64,000 nucleotides of DNA from Streptomyces lomondensis. GTDB taxonomy: Bacteria; Actinomycetota; Actinomycetes; Streptomycetales; Streptomycetaceae. Under the pieces are notes generated by a model. It worked only from the letters and a program-made list of their open reading frames with translations. It made no database searches and had not been told where the DNA came from. The stretch lies in assembly GCF_014651035.1 (NCBI RefSeq), contig NZ_BMWC01000007.1:124001-188000 (forward strand), written 5' to 3'. Positions 31,696-40,051 of this stretch are shown here, one piece after another (position 1 is the first letter of the stretch; the number at the start of each line of letters is the position of its first letter). Made by a program: the position numbers and the translations under genes.

Positions 31696-32170
31696 ATGTC
31701 CGCGACCACCTCTCATCCCCGCTACGGGCCGTTCCCTTCAGGGCCACGACCGCGCGCCTCGCGCTGAAACCCGAGAGCCCTTCACCAGGGCACGCCGAAC
31801 TGGACGGCGCCTGGTGGCTCCGTTCACGTGACCTGACACGCGAACTCTCCGCCTTGGCGGACGTGCTGGATCCGCTGTGGGGACGGATCACCCATATCGC
31901 TGTCAACCCGCGCCACTGGCCGATCCTCCGCGCAAGGTCTTCGTCCACGCCCATGTGGAAGGTCGGGTGGTTCAGTCCGGAGCAGGATCCGCACCGTGCC
32001 TACCGTTGCCCCCTCGGCCGCCCGGCTGATGGCCGCCGCGAGCACGAACACCGGGCCGCAGATGACCACGACCGCCCTCGTGACGGCGGAACGGGCCGGC
32101 GACACGTCCTCGTCGTACGAGGCCACCACCGGCCGGCCCGGGCCGACCGGTGGTGGGGCCGGGTCAGACG
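31696..32170 (+). pseudogene. Decayed DUF5994 family gene
   Basis: Translated in pieces, this stretch matches the intact DUF5994 gene at 34520. MSATTSHP at 31696 begins in one frame. ARLALKPES, LDGAWWLRSRDLTRELSALA, then DVLDPLWGRITHIAVNPRHW follow in a second frame. RKVFVHAHV falls in another frame, followed by KVGWFSPEQDPHR, and lastly SAARLMAAAS at about 32010 lies in a further frame. About 25 residues (the LLLLSYGTSRWDLLVIPPE equivalent) are missing. Several frameshifts and a deletion make it a pseudogene. Confidence 0.8.
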
Positions 32171-32562
32171 TGACCACTTGCCGCGGCCGCCATGAGCGGT
32201 TCCGCGGCCTCCTCGGTCGTATCCGGAGGCACGACCAGCAGGTCCCAGCGCCCCCGGCCGGGGGCGAGCAGGACGATGGTGTGCGGGGCGGATGGCGCCA
32301 CGGTCCTGCTCAGTCGTACGACCTGGTTGAAGACGAGCATCCGGCCGGGCGCCGAGGACCACGCCGTCCCGTTGACCGTGACGCTCGTGATGTGGCCCCA
32401 CGCGCGTGGCAACCCGGCGAGCAGCCTGGGGAGTTCGACGAGCAGGTCATACGAACGGGGCCACCACCCTCCGTCGATGGGCTGGGGCATGCCCCCGTGG
32501 GCAGCCAGGCGCAGGCGGAGGAGGGGATGGGAGGGAGGCGGGGGTTGCAGTGCGGTGGTCAT
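32164..32562 (-). CDS. DUF5994 family protein
   Basis: A 132-residue protein of the DUF5994 group. Conserved parts are GGWWPRSYDLLVELPRLLAG, then WGHITSVTVNGTAW, and GRGRWDLLVVPPDTTEEAAE. The family is restricted to actinobacteria and has no known function. The ATG at 32562 follows AGGAG with six-base spacing, a strong site. It is convergent with the pseudogene copy and codirectional with the desaturase upstream (48-base gap), so the two may be cotranscribed. Confidence 0.83.
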   Translation of the reverse strand: MTTALQPPPPSHPLLRLRLAAHGGMPQPIDGGWWPRSYDLLVELPRLLAGLPRAWGHITSVTVNGTAWSSAPGRMLVFNQVVRLSRTVAPSAPHTIVLLAPGRGRWDLLVVPPDTTEEAAEPLMAAAASGHV

Positions 32563-32610
32563 GAAAGCTCCTGTCAACTGCCGTGCGGCGGCGGAGGTGA
32601 GTGGTCGCTG

Positions 32611-33612
32611 TCAGGCGCGGCGGGCCTCGACCCGGTCCGCGCTCGGCCAGCGCACGTCGTGCACCCAGCCGAGGCGTTCGAGGAGGCGGATGAAGGCGGC
32701 GGAGGGGTCGACCTGACCGCGGTCGACGCCGTGGCGGGCGCTGGTGGGGTCGGCGTGGTGGAGGTTGTGCCAGCTCTCGCCGAACGAGAGCAGGGCGAGG
32801 GGCCACAGGTTGGTGGCCCGGTCGTGGCGGCGGGTGCGGAACGGGCGCTCACCGATCAGGTGGCAGAGGGAGTTCACGCTCCAGGTGACGTGGTGGAGCA
32901 GCGCGATGCGCACGAGTCCCGCCCACAGCAGGGCGGTCACGCCGTACAGCCACGTACCGCCGATGGCCCAGCCCAGCGCGAACGGCAGGGCGAGCGTGAG
33001 GAGGCACAGGGCCGGGAAGGCGCGGGAGACGGCGCGGATGTCGCGGTCGGCCAGGAGGTCGGGGGCGTACCGGTCGGCGGGTGTGCGGTCGTTGCGGAAC
33101 AGCCAGCCGACGTGCGCGTGCAGCAGCCCGCGCAACTGGCCTCGCAGGTGCGTGCCGTAGCGGTACGGGGAGTGCGGTTCGCCCGGCCGGTCGGTGAAGG
33201 CGTGGTGGCGGCGGTGCGTGGCGACCCAGCCGATGACGTCGCCCTGGAAGCTCATCGACCCTGCCACCGCGAGTGCGACGCGCACAGGGCGGGCGGCGCG
33301 GTAGCCGCCGTGGGTGAGGCCGCGGTGGAAGCCGACGGTGACGCCGAGACCGGTGATCGTGTACAGGACGAGGGCGAGCACGATGTCGGCGGGATGGATG
33401 AGACTCCCCCACAGCAGCCAGCCGGCGAGCGCGATCGCCACGAACGGCAGGACGACGATCACCCCCGTCACCGCGACGTACAGCCGCTCACCGCCGTCGC
33501 GGGCGGGCGCCGGGCCGTCCGGCGGGAAGGGGGACGTCCCGTCGTAGCCCTGGGGCGACGGGGCGGGGGCCGACGGTGTGACCGTCGTGGACGTGATCGC
33601 ACTGTGCGGCAT
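32611..33612 (-). CDS. Acyl-CoA/fatty-acid desaturase
   Basis: Membrane di-iron desaturase of 333 residues that should introduce a cis double bond (delta-9 type) into acyl chains. The three histidine boxes are present: HRGLTH near residue 97, THRRHHAFTD near 133 and HNLHHAD near 290. Four hydrophobic segments surround them (VTGVIVVLPFVAIALAGWLL and others). The ATG at 33612 has GAGGAGC seven bases upstream. The longer open frame to 33918 is not supported. Neighbouring DUF5994 and CsbD-like genes suggest a membrane or stress-adaptation role such as fluidity control (inference). Confidence 0.9.
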   Translation of the reverse strand: MPHSAITSTTVTPSAPAPSPQGYDGTSPFPPDGPAPARDGGERLYVAVTGVIVVLPFVAIALAGWLLWGSLIHPADIVLALVLYTITGLGVTVGFHRGLTHGGYRAARPVRVALAVAGSMSFQGDVIGWVATHRRHHAFTDRPGEPHSPYRYGTHLRGQLRGLLHAHVGWLFRNDRTPADRYAPDLLADRDIRAVSRAFPALCLLTLALPFALGWAIGGTWLYGVTALLWAGLVRIALLHHVTWSVNSLCHLIGERPFRTRRHDRATNLWPLALLSFGESWHNLHHADPTSARHGVDRGQVDPSAAFIRLLERLGWVHDVRWPSADRVEARRA

Positions 33613-33835
33613 ACGTTGCTCCTCGGCCCTGGATGCGTTTGACGCGGCCGGGGACACGGGCTCCCCCTGTGATGGGGAGTCGCGAGGACGGGCCGGTTCG
33701 GACACCGGCATACGAAGAGACCTCGCTTTCTCCACCGTACTCCCGCATGCTCCGAATCGAGGCAGGCCGGATCGCGTGGCCACGGCGTTGACACCGACCG
33801 TCGCCGGACGTTGACTGGCAACACGGCGCAGGGCC

Positions 33836-34027
33836 ATGACCGTTGTACGGACGGTCAGGAACACGGCGCAGACGATGAAGGGCAGGATCACCGAAGATCT
33901 CGGCTGGGTCACCCGCAACAGGCGACTGCAACGCCGAGGCAGGATCTACCGGGTCTCCGGAAGCCTGAAACAGGCCGTCGAGAAGACCAAGGACGCCTTC
34001 GGGCGGAACGGAAGCGGCACTCGATGA
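33836..34027 (+). CDS. CsbD-like stress protein
   Basis: A 63-residue basic protein. The segment NTAQTMKGRITEDLGWVTRN, then LQRRGRIYRVSGSLKQAVEK and TKDAF follow the CsbD pattern (KGKVKEAVGRATGNxxLxxxGKxxQxxGKxKQA) with several substitutions of the usual Gly and acidic residues, so it is a diverged member. CsbD-like proteins are small, abundant and induced by general stress. The stop overlaps the next gene's ATG (ATGA), so the two are coupled. Confidence 0.65.
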   Translation: MTVVRTVRNTAQTMKGRITEDLGWVTRNRRLQRRGRIYRVSGSLKQAVEKTKDAFGRNGSGTR

Positions 34028-34371
34028 TGTACGACCAGACACGCGCCCAGCAGCCCGCGGGCCAGACCCGGGGCCCCGCCGAACGCCGTGCCCCGGGCCC
34101 GGAGCCGCTGCTCCCGTCGTCCGAAAGGGACAAGATCGTCCTGCGCCTCCGGCACGCCCTCAACACCTTCGCCGACACTCCGCGCGAGGCGCTGGAAGAG
34201 GCCGAGAGCGCCTACGACGAAGCCACCGCCCAGCTCGTGAACGCCCTCGCGGAACGGCGGCGTGTCCTGCGCGCCGGGTGGCAGGACCAGGCCCACGGAA
34301 CACAGTCCGACGAACTCCGGCACGCGCTGAGGCAGTACCGGGAGATCACCCAGCGGCTGCTCCAGCTCTAG
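34024..34371 (+). CDS. Hypothetical helical protein
   Basis: A 115-residue protein with a disordered N-terminus (QQPAGQTRGPAERRAPGPEP) and two or three amphipathic helices (RDKIVLRLRHALNTFADTP, EALEEAESAYDEATAQLVNA, LRHALRQYREITQRLLQL), probably a coiled coil. No family was recognised. It starts in the stop codon of the CsbD-like gene (ATGATG), and its reading frame is cleanly closed before the DUF5994 gene. Confidence 0.6.
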   Translation: MMYDQTRAQQPAGQTRGPAERRAPGPEPLLPSSERDKIVLRLRHALNTFADTPREALEEAESAYDEATAQLVNALAERRRVLRAGWQDQAHGTQSDELRHALRQYREITQRLLQL

Positions 34372-34519
34372 GCGGCCGCATATTCCGCGCTGTGGCGGAG
34401 CGCGGAGTAGTGTGGACAGGACCGAGGGCATTTCGCACACCGGCTTCCACGCCGGGTCGTTCTCGGCGAAAGATGAAACCCGGGCCGCCTCAGAGGCATC
34501 CCGGAGACGGGTCCGCATC

Positions 34520-35116
34520 ATGTCGGCGACCTTGCATCCAGCCCTGCCGCACCACGAGCCCGTCGCACCCCCGGCCGCGCGTCTCGCATTGAAGACCGAC
34601 GGCACCTCCCGCGGACTCCTGGACGGGGCCTGGTGGCCCCGATCCCGGGATCTGCTGAGCGAACTTCCGGCGCTCACCGACGTGTTGGAACCCTTGTGGG
34701 GCCGCATCACCCGCATCGCCGTCAACCCGGAGCACTGGCCGGTCATCCCCCGCAAGGTTCCCGTGGACGGCCACATCGTCAAGGTCGGCTGGTTCACCCC
34801 GGAGATCGACCCGCACAAGCTGCTGCTGCTCTCCTACGGCACCAGCCGCTGGGATCTCCTGGTCATCCCGCCCGAGACCGGGGCGGAGTCGGCGGCCCGG
34901 CTGATGGCTGCCGCGTCCGACTACGACGGCCCGCCACTGACCGCGAGCGCGTTCATCGCCGCGGACGAGGCCCGGCACGGCGTCTTGGCGGCCGACCAGC
35001 CACTGGACCCGGACGAGGCATGGGAGTACGAGGGCGGCGCCTTTGCGGTGTCAGCGGCCGTTCCCCGACAGACCGGTCCGCCCGGCCGGGCCAGCCGGCT
35101 GATCATCGGTATGTGA
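34520..35116 (+). CDS. DUF5994 family protein (long form)
   Basis: A 198-residue protein of the DUF5994 family: ARLALKTDGTSRGLLDGAWW and then PRSRDLLSELPALTDVLEPL at the start, GRITRIAVNPEHWPVIPRKV in the middle, and LLLSYGTSRWDLLVIPPETG at the end of the domain. A C-terminal extension of about 70 residues (GPPLTASAFIAADEARHGVL and onward) is absent from the copy at 32164. Function unknown. The next gene begins 10 bases later with its own GAGGTG site, so they form an operon. Confidence 0.83.
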   Translation: MSATLHPALPHHEPVAPPAARLALKTDGTSRGLLDGAWWPRSRDLLSELPALTDVLEPLWGRITRIAVNPEHWPVIPRKVPVDGHIVKVGWFTPEIDPHKLLLLSYGTSRWDLLVIPPETGAESAARLMAAASDYDGPPLTASAFIAADEARHGVLAADQPLDPDEAWEYEGGAFAVSAAVPRQTGPPGRASRLIIGM

Positions 35117-35126
35117 GGTGGCCGCC

Positions 35127-35402
35127 ATGAACGCCTTCCTGACAGCCGCCGCCTTCGTGGTCCTCATCGCAGCGGCGGCGTACGTGATCCACCGGCTCAA
35201 CCTCCAGCACGCCGACAGAATCGCCGCGTACCGGTACAGCGCCCCCCTGCCCGGCCGCCGAGGCCGCGGCACGCCGCAGCCCCCGGTGGGACCGGACCGG
35301 TCCCAGTCGCCGACCGCCGGCGAACGGCGGGACCACCACGACGGGGGCCGCGGCCGCTTCCCGCCGCGCCGCCGCCACAGCCGTCCGACTCGCCACAGGT
35401 GA
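35127..35402 (+). CDS. Single-pass membrane protein with basic tail
   Basis: A 91-residue protein. An N-terminal helix (FLTAAAFVVLIAAAAYVIHRL) spans the membrane and a Pro/Arg/His-rich disordered tail follows (RGRFPPRRRHSRPTRHR), probably cytoplasmic. GAGGTG lies six bases before the ATG at 35127. No family is recognised. Immediately downstream of the DUF5994 gene. Confidence 0.6.
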   Translation: MNAFLTAAAFVVLIAAAAYVIHRLNLQHADRIAAYRYSAPLPGRRGRGTPQPPVGPDRSQSPTAGERRDHHDGGRGRFPPRRRHSRPTRHR

Positions 35403-35461
35403 CCAGCCAGTTTCCGTCAGCGGCCTCGCGCACGGACCATGACCAGTTGCATGGCCGCATC

Positions 35462-36295
35462 TCACCTGCCCCGTTTCAGTGCGTGTGCCATGCGTGGGAG
35501 TTCCTCGTACAGCAGCCGACCGATCAGCGCTCCGCCGAAGACGACGGCACCCACACCGACCAGCCAGGACTGGATGACGAGGACGGTTCCGACGGGTCCG
35601 TAGGTGACGGCGTTGGATGCGATCAACGGCGAGAAGACGAGCCTGGAGAAGACCCTCAGGCCGAGCAGCCCTATGACTGTGGCCACGGCGCCGGGCATCA
35701 GGGCACGCCAGCGGATCCTCCCGCCGAGCAGCAGGCGCTGGGACCACCACAGGAACACCACGGCGCTCAGCAAGGCAACGGCCCCACCCGCCAGGGGCTC
35801 GCGGCGCAGCGTGGTGGTGGCGGAGAGGAAGAGGTATCCGGTGAGGATGCCGAGCCACACCACGTGCCGCCACCTGGCCCACCAGCGGGCCGGCGGCAGG
35901 TCCCAGACCTTCTCGTATCCGGTCTGCACTGCCGCCCCGAAGGTCAGGCCGAACACGGCGAGGGCGGCGATACCGAACGCGGTCGTGGTCCGCAGGGCCT
36001 GGCCGGGCCGGGTGAACAACTGCTCGACCTGCTGCCTTGAGGCCGTCGACACGCCGAGCCCTTCCCCCAGCCACTGCGCGAACCCCCGCCCGTGCTCGGG
36101 ATCGGCGGAGGAGACGATGATCAGCAGTGGCACCAGCGTGAGCAATCCCAGCGCCGCGAAGCCCAGCGAACGCGACCACAGTTCAATACCGCTGCTCCGC
36201 CGCCATCCGCGCCCGACCGGCGAACGGCTGATCACGCGGCGCAGCCGCCCGAACCAAGACGAACGGTCCGCGGCATCGGAAGGCTTCATCGGCAT
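35462..36295 (-). CDS. YihY/BrkB family membrane protein
   Basis: A 277-residue integral membrane protein of the YihY/YhjD/BrkB family, with about six helices (LGFAALGLLTLVPLLIIVSS, TAFGIAALAVFGLTFGAAVQ, VLVIQSWLVGVGAVVFGGAL). The family motif with a small residue and Gln (VLVIQSWL, GLIGRLL-like end) is present. Function is unresolved in general; transport or lipid export has been proposed. An alternative ATG at 36289 is possible. It is convergent with the small membrane-protein gene and divergent from the PRC-barrel gene. Confidence 0.85.
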   Translation of the reverse strand: MPMKPSDAADRSSWFGRLRRVISRSPVGRGWRRSSGIELWSRSLGFAALGLLTLVPLLIIVSSADPEHGRGFAQWLGEGLGVSTASRQQVEQLFTRPGQALRTTTAFGIAALAVFGLTFGAAVQTGYEKVWDLPPARWWARWRHVVWLGILTGYLFLSATTTLRREPLAGGAVALLSAVVFLWWSQRLLLGGRIRWRALMPGAVATVIGLLGLRVFSRLVFSPLIASNAVTYGPVGTVLVIQSWLVGVGAVVFGGALIGRLLYEELPRMAHALKRGR

Positions 36296-36457
36296 GCCTG
36301 TCGATTACCACGGTCGATACCGTCACCGCGCGAGGGCGCGACGCAGAGATTCCCGGATAGCCTGGAAGAACAAAGGCCGCTACCGGGCTCAGCGTGCGGC
36401 GACAGCCCGCAGGGGGCGGCTCGCACCGGCCCGGATCGACGGCTCAGGAGGCAGGCC

Positions 36458-36814
36458 ATGATCCATGCAGCCGATATCCGCGAGTGGCGCAACCGCAGCG
36501 TCGTCGACCCGAAGGGCCACAAGATCGGCGTACTCGAAGCGGTCTACGTCGACACCACTACCGACGAACCGACCATGGCCACGGTCCGCACCGGACTCCC
36601 TACCCGCCACCAGCTGGCCTTCGTACCCCTCGACGAGGCGATCCTCGGGCCCGATTACGTCAAGGTCTCCTACACCAAGACGCTGGTGAAAAAGGCACCC
36701 TCGATCGGCATGGACGACATTCTGCCCGCCGAGGCAGAGGAAGCGATCTTCCGGCACTACGACATGCCCTACCAGACGGGCGCAGGCGGCGAGCGGCAAC
36801 TCGCGCGCCGCTGA
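36458..36814 (+). CDS. PRC-barrel domain protein
   Basis: A 118-residue PRC-barrel protein: residues 1-85 contain IREWRNRSVVDPKGHKIGVL, AVYVDTTTDEPTMATV and HQLAFVPLDEAILGPDYVKV, the typical small beta-barrel. A short C-terminal helix ends with FRHYDMPYQTGAGGERQL. Such proteins are stress- or membrane-associated in actinobacteria but their ligand is unknown. AGGAGG stands before the ATG at 36458. Probably part of the same stress-type block as the CsbD and DUF5994 genes. Confidence 0.85.
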   Translation: MIHAADIREWRNRSVVDPKGHKIGVLEAVYVDTTTDEPTMATVRTGLPTRHQLAFVPLDEAILGPDYVKVSYTKTLVKKAPSIGMDDILPAEAEEAIFRHYDMPYQTGAGGERQLARR

Positions 36815-36887
36815 CGGCCCGCGCCGTCTGTGGCGGGCGGGCCCGTCGCACGGGACCCGTCCCGGGTCCCCCGTGGTGGCATGCCCC

Positions 36888-37613
36888 ATGGGCGCAGAGC
36901 GTGTGCTGATTCTGCATCAGGGGGACGATCTCGACGTCGGTGAGATCCGTGGGCTCGTGGAGTCGGTCGAGAGGGAGTCCGGGGGTGATCTGACGGGGAC
37001 TCGGCTCACCACGTACCCGGCAGGGGAGCCGACCGAGGGGGTCGCTGAGGCGCTGGTGCTGCGGCTGGAGGGGGACGGGGAGGTCTCGCCCGGGTCGTTG
37101 TCGCGTACGGGTACGTACACGTACGAGGTGTCCGGGGGGCGGTCCGTCGTGGTCGCGGTGGTGTGGGCCGGGGAGGTCAACGGCTGGGTGCGGCGGGTCG
37201 TCCCCCAGCAGATGGGCAAGGTCGAGGCCACCGGTATGGCGCTGACCCGGCGGCCGGGGTGGCGGCGGCTGGCCGAGGAGGGCGCGGTGGCGTTCGTCGC
37301 CGAGGCCCGGGACGGGGTCGGGCGGCGGTTCGGGGAGGACGTGCATGTGGTCGTGAGTGTGCTGCCCCGGGCGAAGCCGCGGCAGATCCGGCGGCTCATG
37401 CCCGGTGGGTACATCCAGTGGGTGGACGGCGTGTTCCGCCGTGCCGGCGCGCCGCTCGGGCGGATCGACGTCGCGCACTGGCTCGTCTGCGTGGACGGGT
37501 CGGCGCGCGTCCTGCATCTCGCCTATCTCTCCGCCGACCGGAGCGTGATGGCGTTGCTGCCCTGGGAGTTGCTGTCCCGTGCCGAGAGGCGTGGGGGGAG
37601 GAAGCTGGCCTAG
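36888..37613 (+). CDS. Conserved hypothetical protein
   Basis: A 241-residue soluble protein beginning MGAERVLILHQGDDLDVGEI. No domain was recognised. It has alternating hydrophobic beta-strands (SVVVAVVWAGEVNGWVRRVV, EDVHVVVSVLPRAKPRQIRR, WLVCVDGSARVLHLAYLSAD) and a C-terminal LLPWELLSRAERR. An upstream GTG at 36873 is an alternative start. It is convergent with a PycTM-like gene, with a 60-base gap. Confidence 0.6.
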   Translation: MGAERVLILHQGDDLDVGEIRGLVESVERESGGDLTGTRLTTYPAGEPTEGVAEALVLRLEGDGEVSPGSLSRTGTYTYEVSGGRSVVVAVVWAGEVNGWVRRVVPQQMGKVEATGMALTRRPGWRRLAEEGAVAFVAEARDGVGRRFGEDVHVVVSVLPRAKPRQIRRLMPGGYIQWVDGVFRRAGAPLGRIDVAHWLVCVDGSARVLHLAYLSADRSVMALLPWELLSRAERRGGRKLA

Positions 37614-37673
37614 GCGTCACGTAGGGGAACCGACGAAAGCGCTGGTCGGAGTCGGATGAAGAAGGGCAGGCCG

Positions 37674-38108
37674 TCAGGACAGCATTCCGGTCAGTGTTCC
37701 TGCCAGGGTGAGCGTGACGAACGCCGCGCCCCAGGCCGTCGCCCGGCGTATGCAGCGGTACTTGGTCGATGCGGTGCGGAGCAGGGTCTTCAACTGGGCC
37801 GTGTCGTCGGCGCCGTGGGCCCGGGAGGGGCGGGGGGCGGCCGGTCGGGGTGTCACGGCCAGGCCGAGGAGGACCAGGGACGGGGCGCAGGCCGCGCAGC
37901 CGGACCAGACGAGGAGCTGGGGGATCGCCGCGTACTGGCCGGGGGCGATGACGCCGACGGTGATCGCGCCGAGCAGGGCGGTCAGGGTCGCGCCCAGGAT
38001 CGCCAGGGTCAGTCCCGCTCTGCTGTCGGCCTTCGCGAGTCGCTCCCGGGCCTCGGTCAGGAGGGCCGGGTCGAGTTCGGCGGTGCGCTCGCCTTCGAGT
38101 GTGGTCAT
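37674..38108 (-). CDS. PycTM-like (Pycsar effector-type) 2-TM protein
   Basis: A 144-residue protein with the layout of the Pycsar effector transmembrane family (formerly DUF5706). A cytoplasmic N-terminal helix ending in LAKADSRAGLTLAILGA leads into helix 1 (LAILGATLTALLGAITVGVI), then helix 2 (LLVWSGCAACAPSLVLLGLAV), a polar loop, and the conserved QLKTLLRTASTKYRCIRRAT before a last hydrophobic segment. In true Pycsar systems a cyclase makes cCMP or cUMP that triggers such effectors. No cyclase is visible here. GAGGGGG precedes the ATG. It lies 67 bases behind the TIGR03943 gene. Confidence 0.65.
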   Translation of the reverse strand: MTTLEGERTAELDPALLTEARERLAKADSRAGLTLAILGATLTALLGAITVGVIAPGQYAAIPQLLVWSGCAACAPSLVLLGLAVTPRPAAPRPSRAHGADDTAQLKTLLRTASTKYRCIRRATAWGAAFVTLTLAGTLTGMLS

Positions 38109-38175
38109 TCGTCCCCCTCGCTGATCAGCGGCTTCTGGCGAGTACCCGGGAGAGGCGTTTCCACTACGCCGGGCG

Positions 38176-38883
38176 TCAGGTGTTCCACGTCTCGTCGTAC
38201 GGGTCGTGCGGTGTGGGGACCGGTCGGGCGCTGGTGACCTCGACGTACGGGATCGGGCCGTTGTTGACCGGGTCCTTGGTGCGGCGGGGGGTGTAGCGGC
38301 CGGTGATCTCCAGCCAGGTGTCCGGGCGCAGGACCGGGGGGATGTCGCCGGTCAGGGCGATCTTGACCGGCTGGGCGTCCGCGGCGCAGCAGTTGAGGCC
38401 CATGCGGACCAGGTAGGGGGCGCCCGCCCGGTCCAGGGTGACGAAGCCGGTGATCTTCAGCTCGCGGCCGCGCAGGGAGCGGCCGTCGTCGTAGACCGCC
38501 CGGCTCGCGTAGTCGGCCACGCCGAGGCGGAGGGGGCCGCCGCCCTCGGGGAGGTCCGGGAAGCCGAGGGGCTTCGTCAGGGCCGTGCCCGTGTGGGCCG
38601 CGCTGTAGGAGCCGAGGGCCGGCGGGGCGACCAGGATCAGCGCGAACACCGGGAGGGTGAGGAGCCAGGAGATACGGGGTTCGTGGTGGTGGGCGGCTGC
38701 CGTGGTGCGGCGGCGTTCGTACCAGAGTGTCGCCGCCGCCGTCGCGATCAGCACCGCGCCCGCCAGCAGGACCAGTGGGCGCAGGCCCGACTTGACGTAG
38801 CGCAGGTAGAGGTCGGTCGTGCCGGCGTGCAGCAGCGTCGCGCCGAGGAGGAAGAGCAGGGCCGTCTGGGCCAGGCGGTTCAC
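38176..38883 (-). CDS. TIGR03943 family permease-associated protein
   Basis: A 235-residue membrane protein with two N-terminal helices (AQTALLFLLGATLLHAGTTD and LRPLVLLAGAVLIATAAATL), one more at SWLLTLPVFALILVAPPALG, and an extracytoplasmic domain with GLNCCAADAQPVKIALTGDI. It belongs to the TIGR03943 group, which always accompanies a UPF0718 permease (B. subtilis ycgQ-ycgR, linked to zinc). Its GTG overlaps the permease stop (GTGA), showing coupling. The paired cysteines may bind a metal (inference). Confidence 0.83.
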   Translation of the reverse strand: MNRLAQTALLFLLGATLLHAGTTDLYLRYVKSGLRPLVLLAGAVLIATAAATLWYERRRTTAAAHHHEPRISWLLTLPVFALILVAPPALGSYSAAHTGTALTKPLGFPDLPEGGGPLRLGVADYASRAVYDDGRSLRGRELKITGFVTLDRAGAPYLVRMGLNCCAADAQPVKIALTGDIPPVLRPDTWLEITGRYTPRRTKDPVNNGPIPYVEVTSARPVPTPHDPYDETWNT

Positions 38884-39950
38884 AGCAGGACCGTTCCGGT
38901 CAGGGCCGACACGACGACGGCCAGGGCGAAGGTCGCGGGGGCGAAGCGCAGGGCGAAGGCGCGGCCGAAGGTGCCCGCCTGCATCGCGAAGAGCTTCAGG
39001 TCGATCATGGGTCCGACCACCAGGAACGTCAGACGGGCCGTCAGGGAGAACTGGGTCAGGGACGCCGCGACGAACGCGTCCGCCTCCGAGCAGATGGACA
39101 GGAGCACGGCCAGGACCGCGAGGGCCAGGACGGACAGCACCGGGTGGTCGGCCGCCAGGCGCAGCCAGTCCGCCGGGACCACGGCCTTCAGCGTCGCCGC
39201 GGCCATCGCGCCGACCACCAGGAAACCGCCCGCGTGCGTGACGTCGTGGCGCACCGAGTCCCAGAAGGCGGCCCCCTTGCTCTGCCCCTCGTACGACGTC
39301 CCCGCCGGGAGGCGCAGCCAGTCCGTGCGGCCCAGGCGGTGCCAGAGCCAGCCCATCGCGCAGGCCACCAGCAGGCTCGCGACGAAGCGGGCCAGGACCA
39401 TCTCCGGGTTGCCGGGGAACGCCACGGCCGTCGCGGTCAGCACGATGGGGTTGATGGCGGGGGCCGAGAGGAGGAACGCCAGCGCCGCGGCCGGTGTGAC
39501 CCCTCTGCGGACCAGCGCCCCGGCGACCGGCACCGACGCGCACTCGCAGCCCGGGAGCACCGCGCCCGCCGCGCCCGCGACCGGGACGGCCAGGGCCGGG
39601 CGGCGGGGCAGGGCCCGGGCGAAGAAGGACGGCGGCACGAACACCGCGATCGCCGCGGACAGCAGCACGCCGAGCACCAGGAACGGCAGCGCCTGGACCA
39701 TGACCGCGACGAACACCGTCATCCAGCTCTGCATCACCGGTGCGGACAGCGCCCCGCGGATGGGGTCCTGGAACATCACCGCCGTGAGCAGGAGGAGAGT
39801 GAGCAGGAGGGGGGAGTTGAGGTGCCGGCCTTCTTCCCGGCCATCTTCGGCGTCCCGGTCCGGCTCGGTGTCCGCGCGCTCGCCGCTCTCCCGCGGGGCG
39901 GTCTTCGTGGTGGACACGGATCCGGTACCTCCGGTGGTGCGCAGGGGCAT
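38880..39950 (-). CDS. UPF0718/DUF318 family permease
   Basis: A 356-residue polytopic membrane protein with about eight helices in two similar halves. The key family motif GAVLPGCECASVPVAGALVR is near residue 130, and a related motif SICSEADAFVAASLTQFSLT occurs in the second half. Cysteines in both repeats suggest a metal or thiol substrate. It forms a unit with the TIGR03943 protein downstream (GTGA overlap). The ATG at 39950 follows GGGGAGGG with eight-base spacing. Substrate not established. Confidence 0.85.
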   Translation of the reverse strand: MPLRTTGGTGSVSTTKTAPRESGERADTEPDRDAEDGREEGRHLNSPLLLTLLLLTAVMFQDPIRGALSAPVMQSWMTVFVAVMVQALPFLVLGVLLSAAIAVFVPPSFFARALPRRPALAVPVAGAAGAVLPGCECASVPVAGALVRRGVTPAAALAFLLSAPAINPIVLTATAVAFPGNPEMVLARFVASLLVACAMGWLWHRLGRTDWLRLPAGTSYEGQSKGAAFWDSVRHDVTHAGGFLVVGAMAAATLKAVVPADWLRLAADHPVLSVLALAVLAVLLSICSEADAFVAASLTQFSLTARLTFLVVGPMIDLKLFAMQAGTFGRAFALRFAPATFALAVVVSALTGTVLL

Positions 39951-40051
39951 TGCCCATTCCCTCCCCTTCTGTACGCGCGGTCGGGCCCGGGCGTTCACGC
40001 CCCACGGCCCCCTTCTGGAACCAGCCGTGCCGGTGAGGCAGTCTTCTCCTC

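Noticed and set aside
31293..36900. Integrated element using tRNA-Pro as attachment site
   Set aside because: No integrase, excisionase or second copy of the tRNA 3' end was found. The block is treated as variable, not as a proven mobile element.
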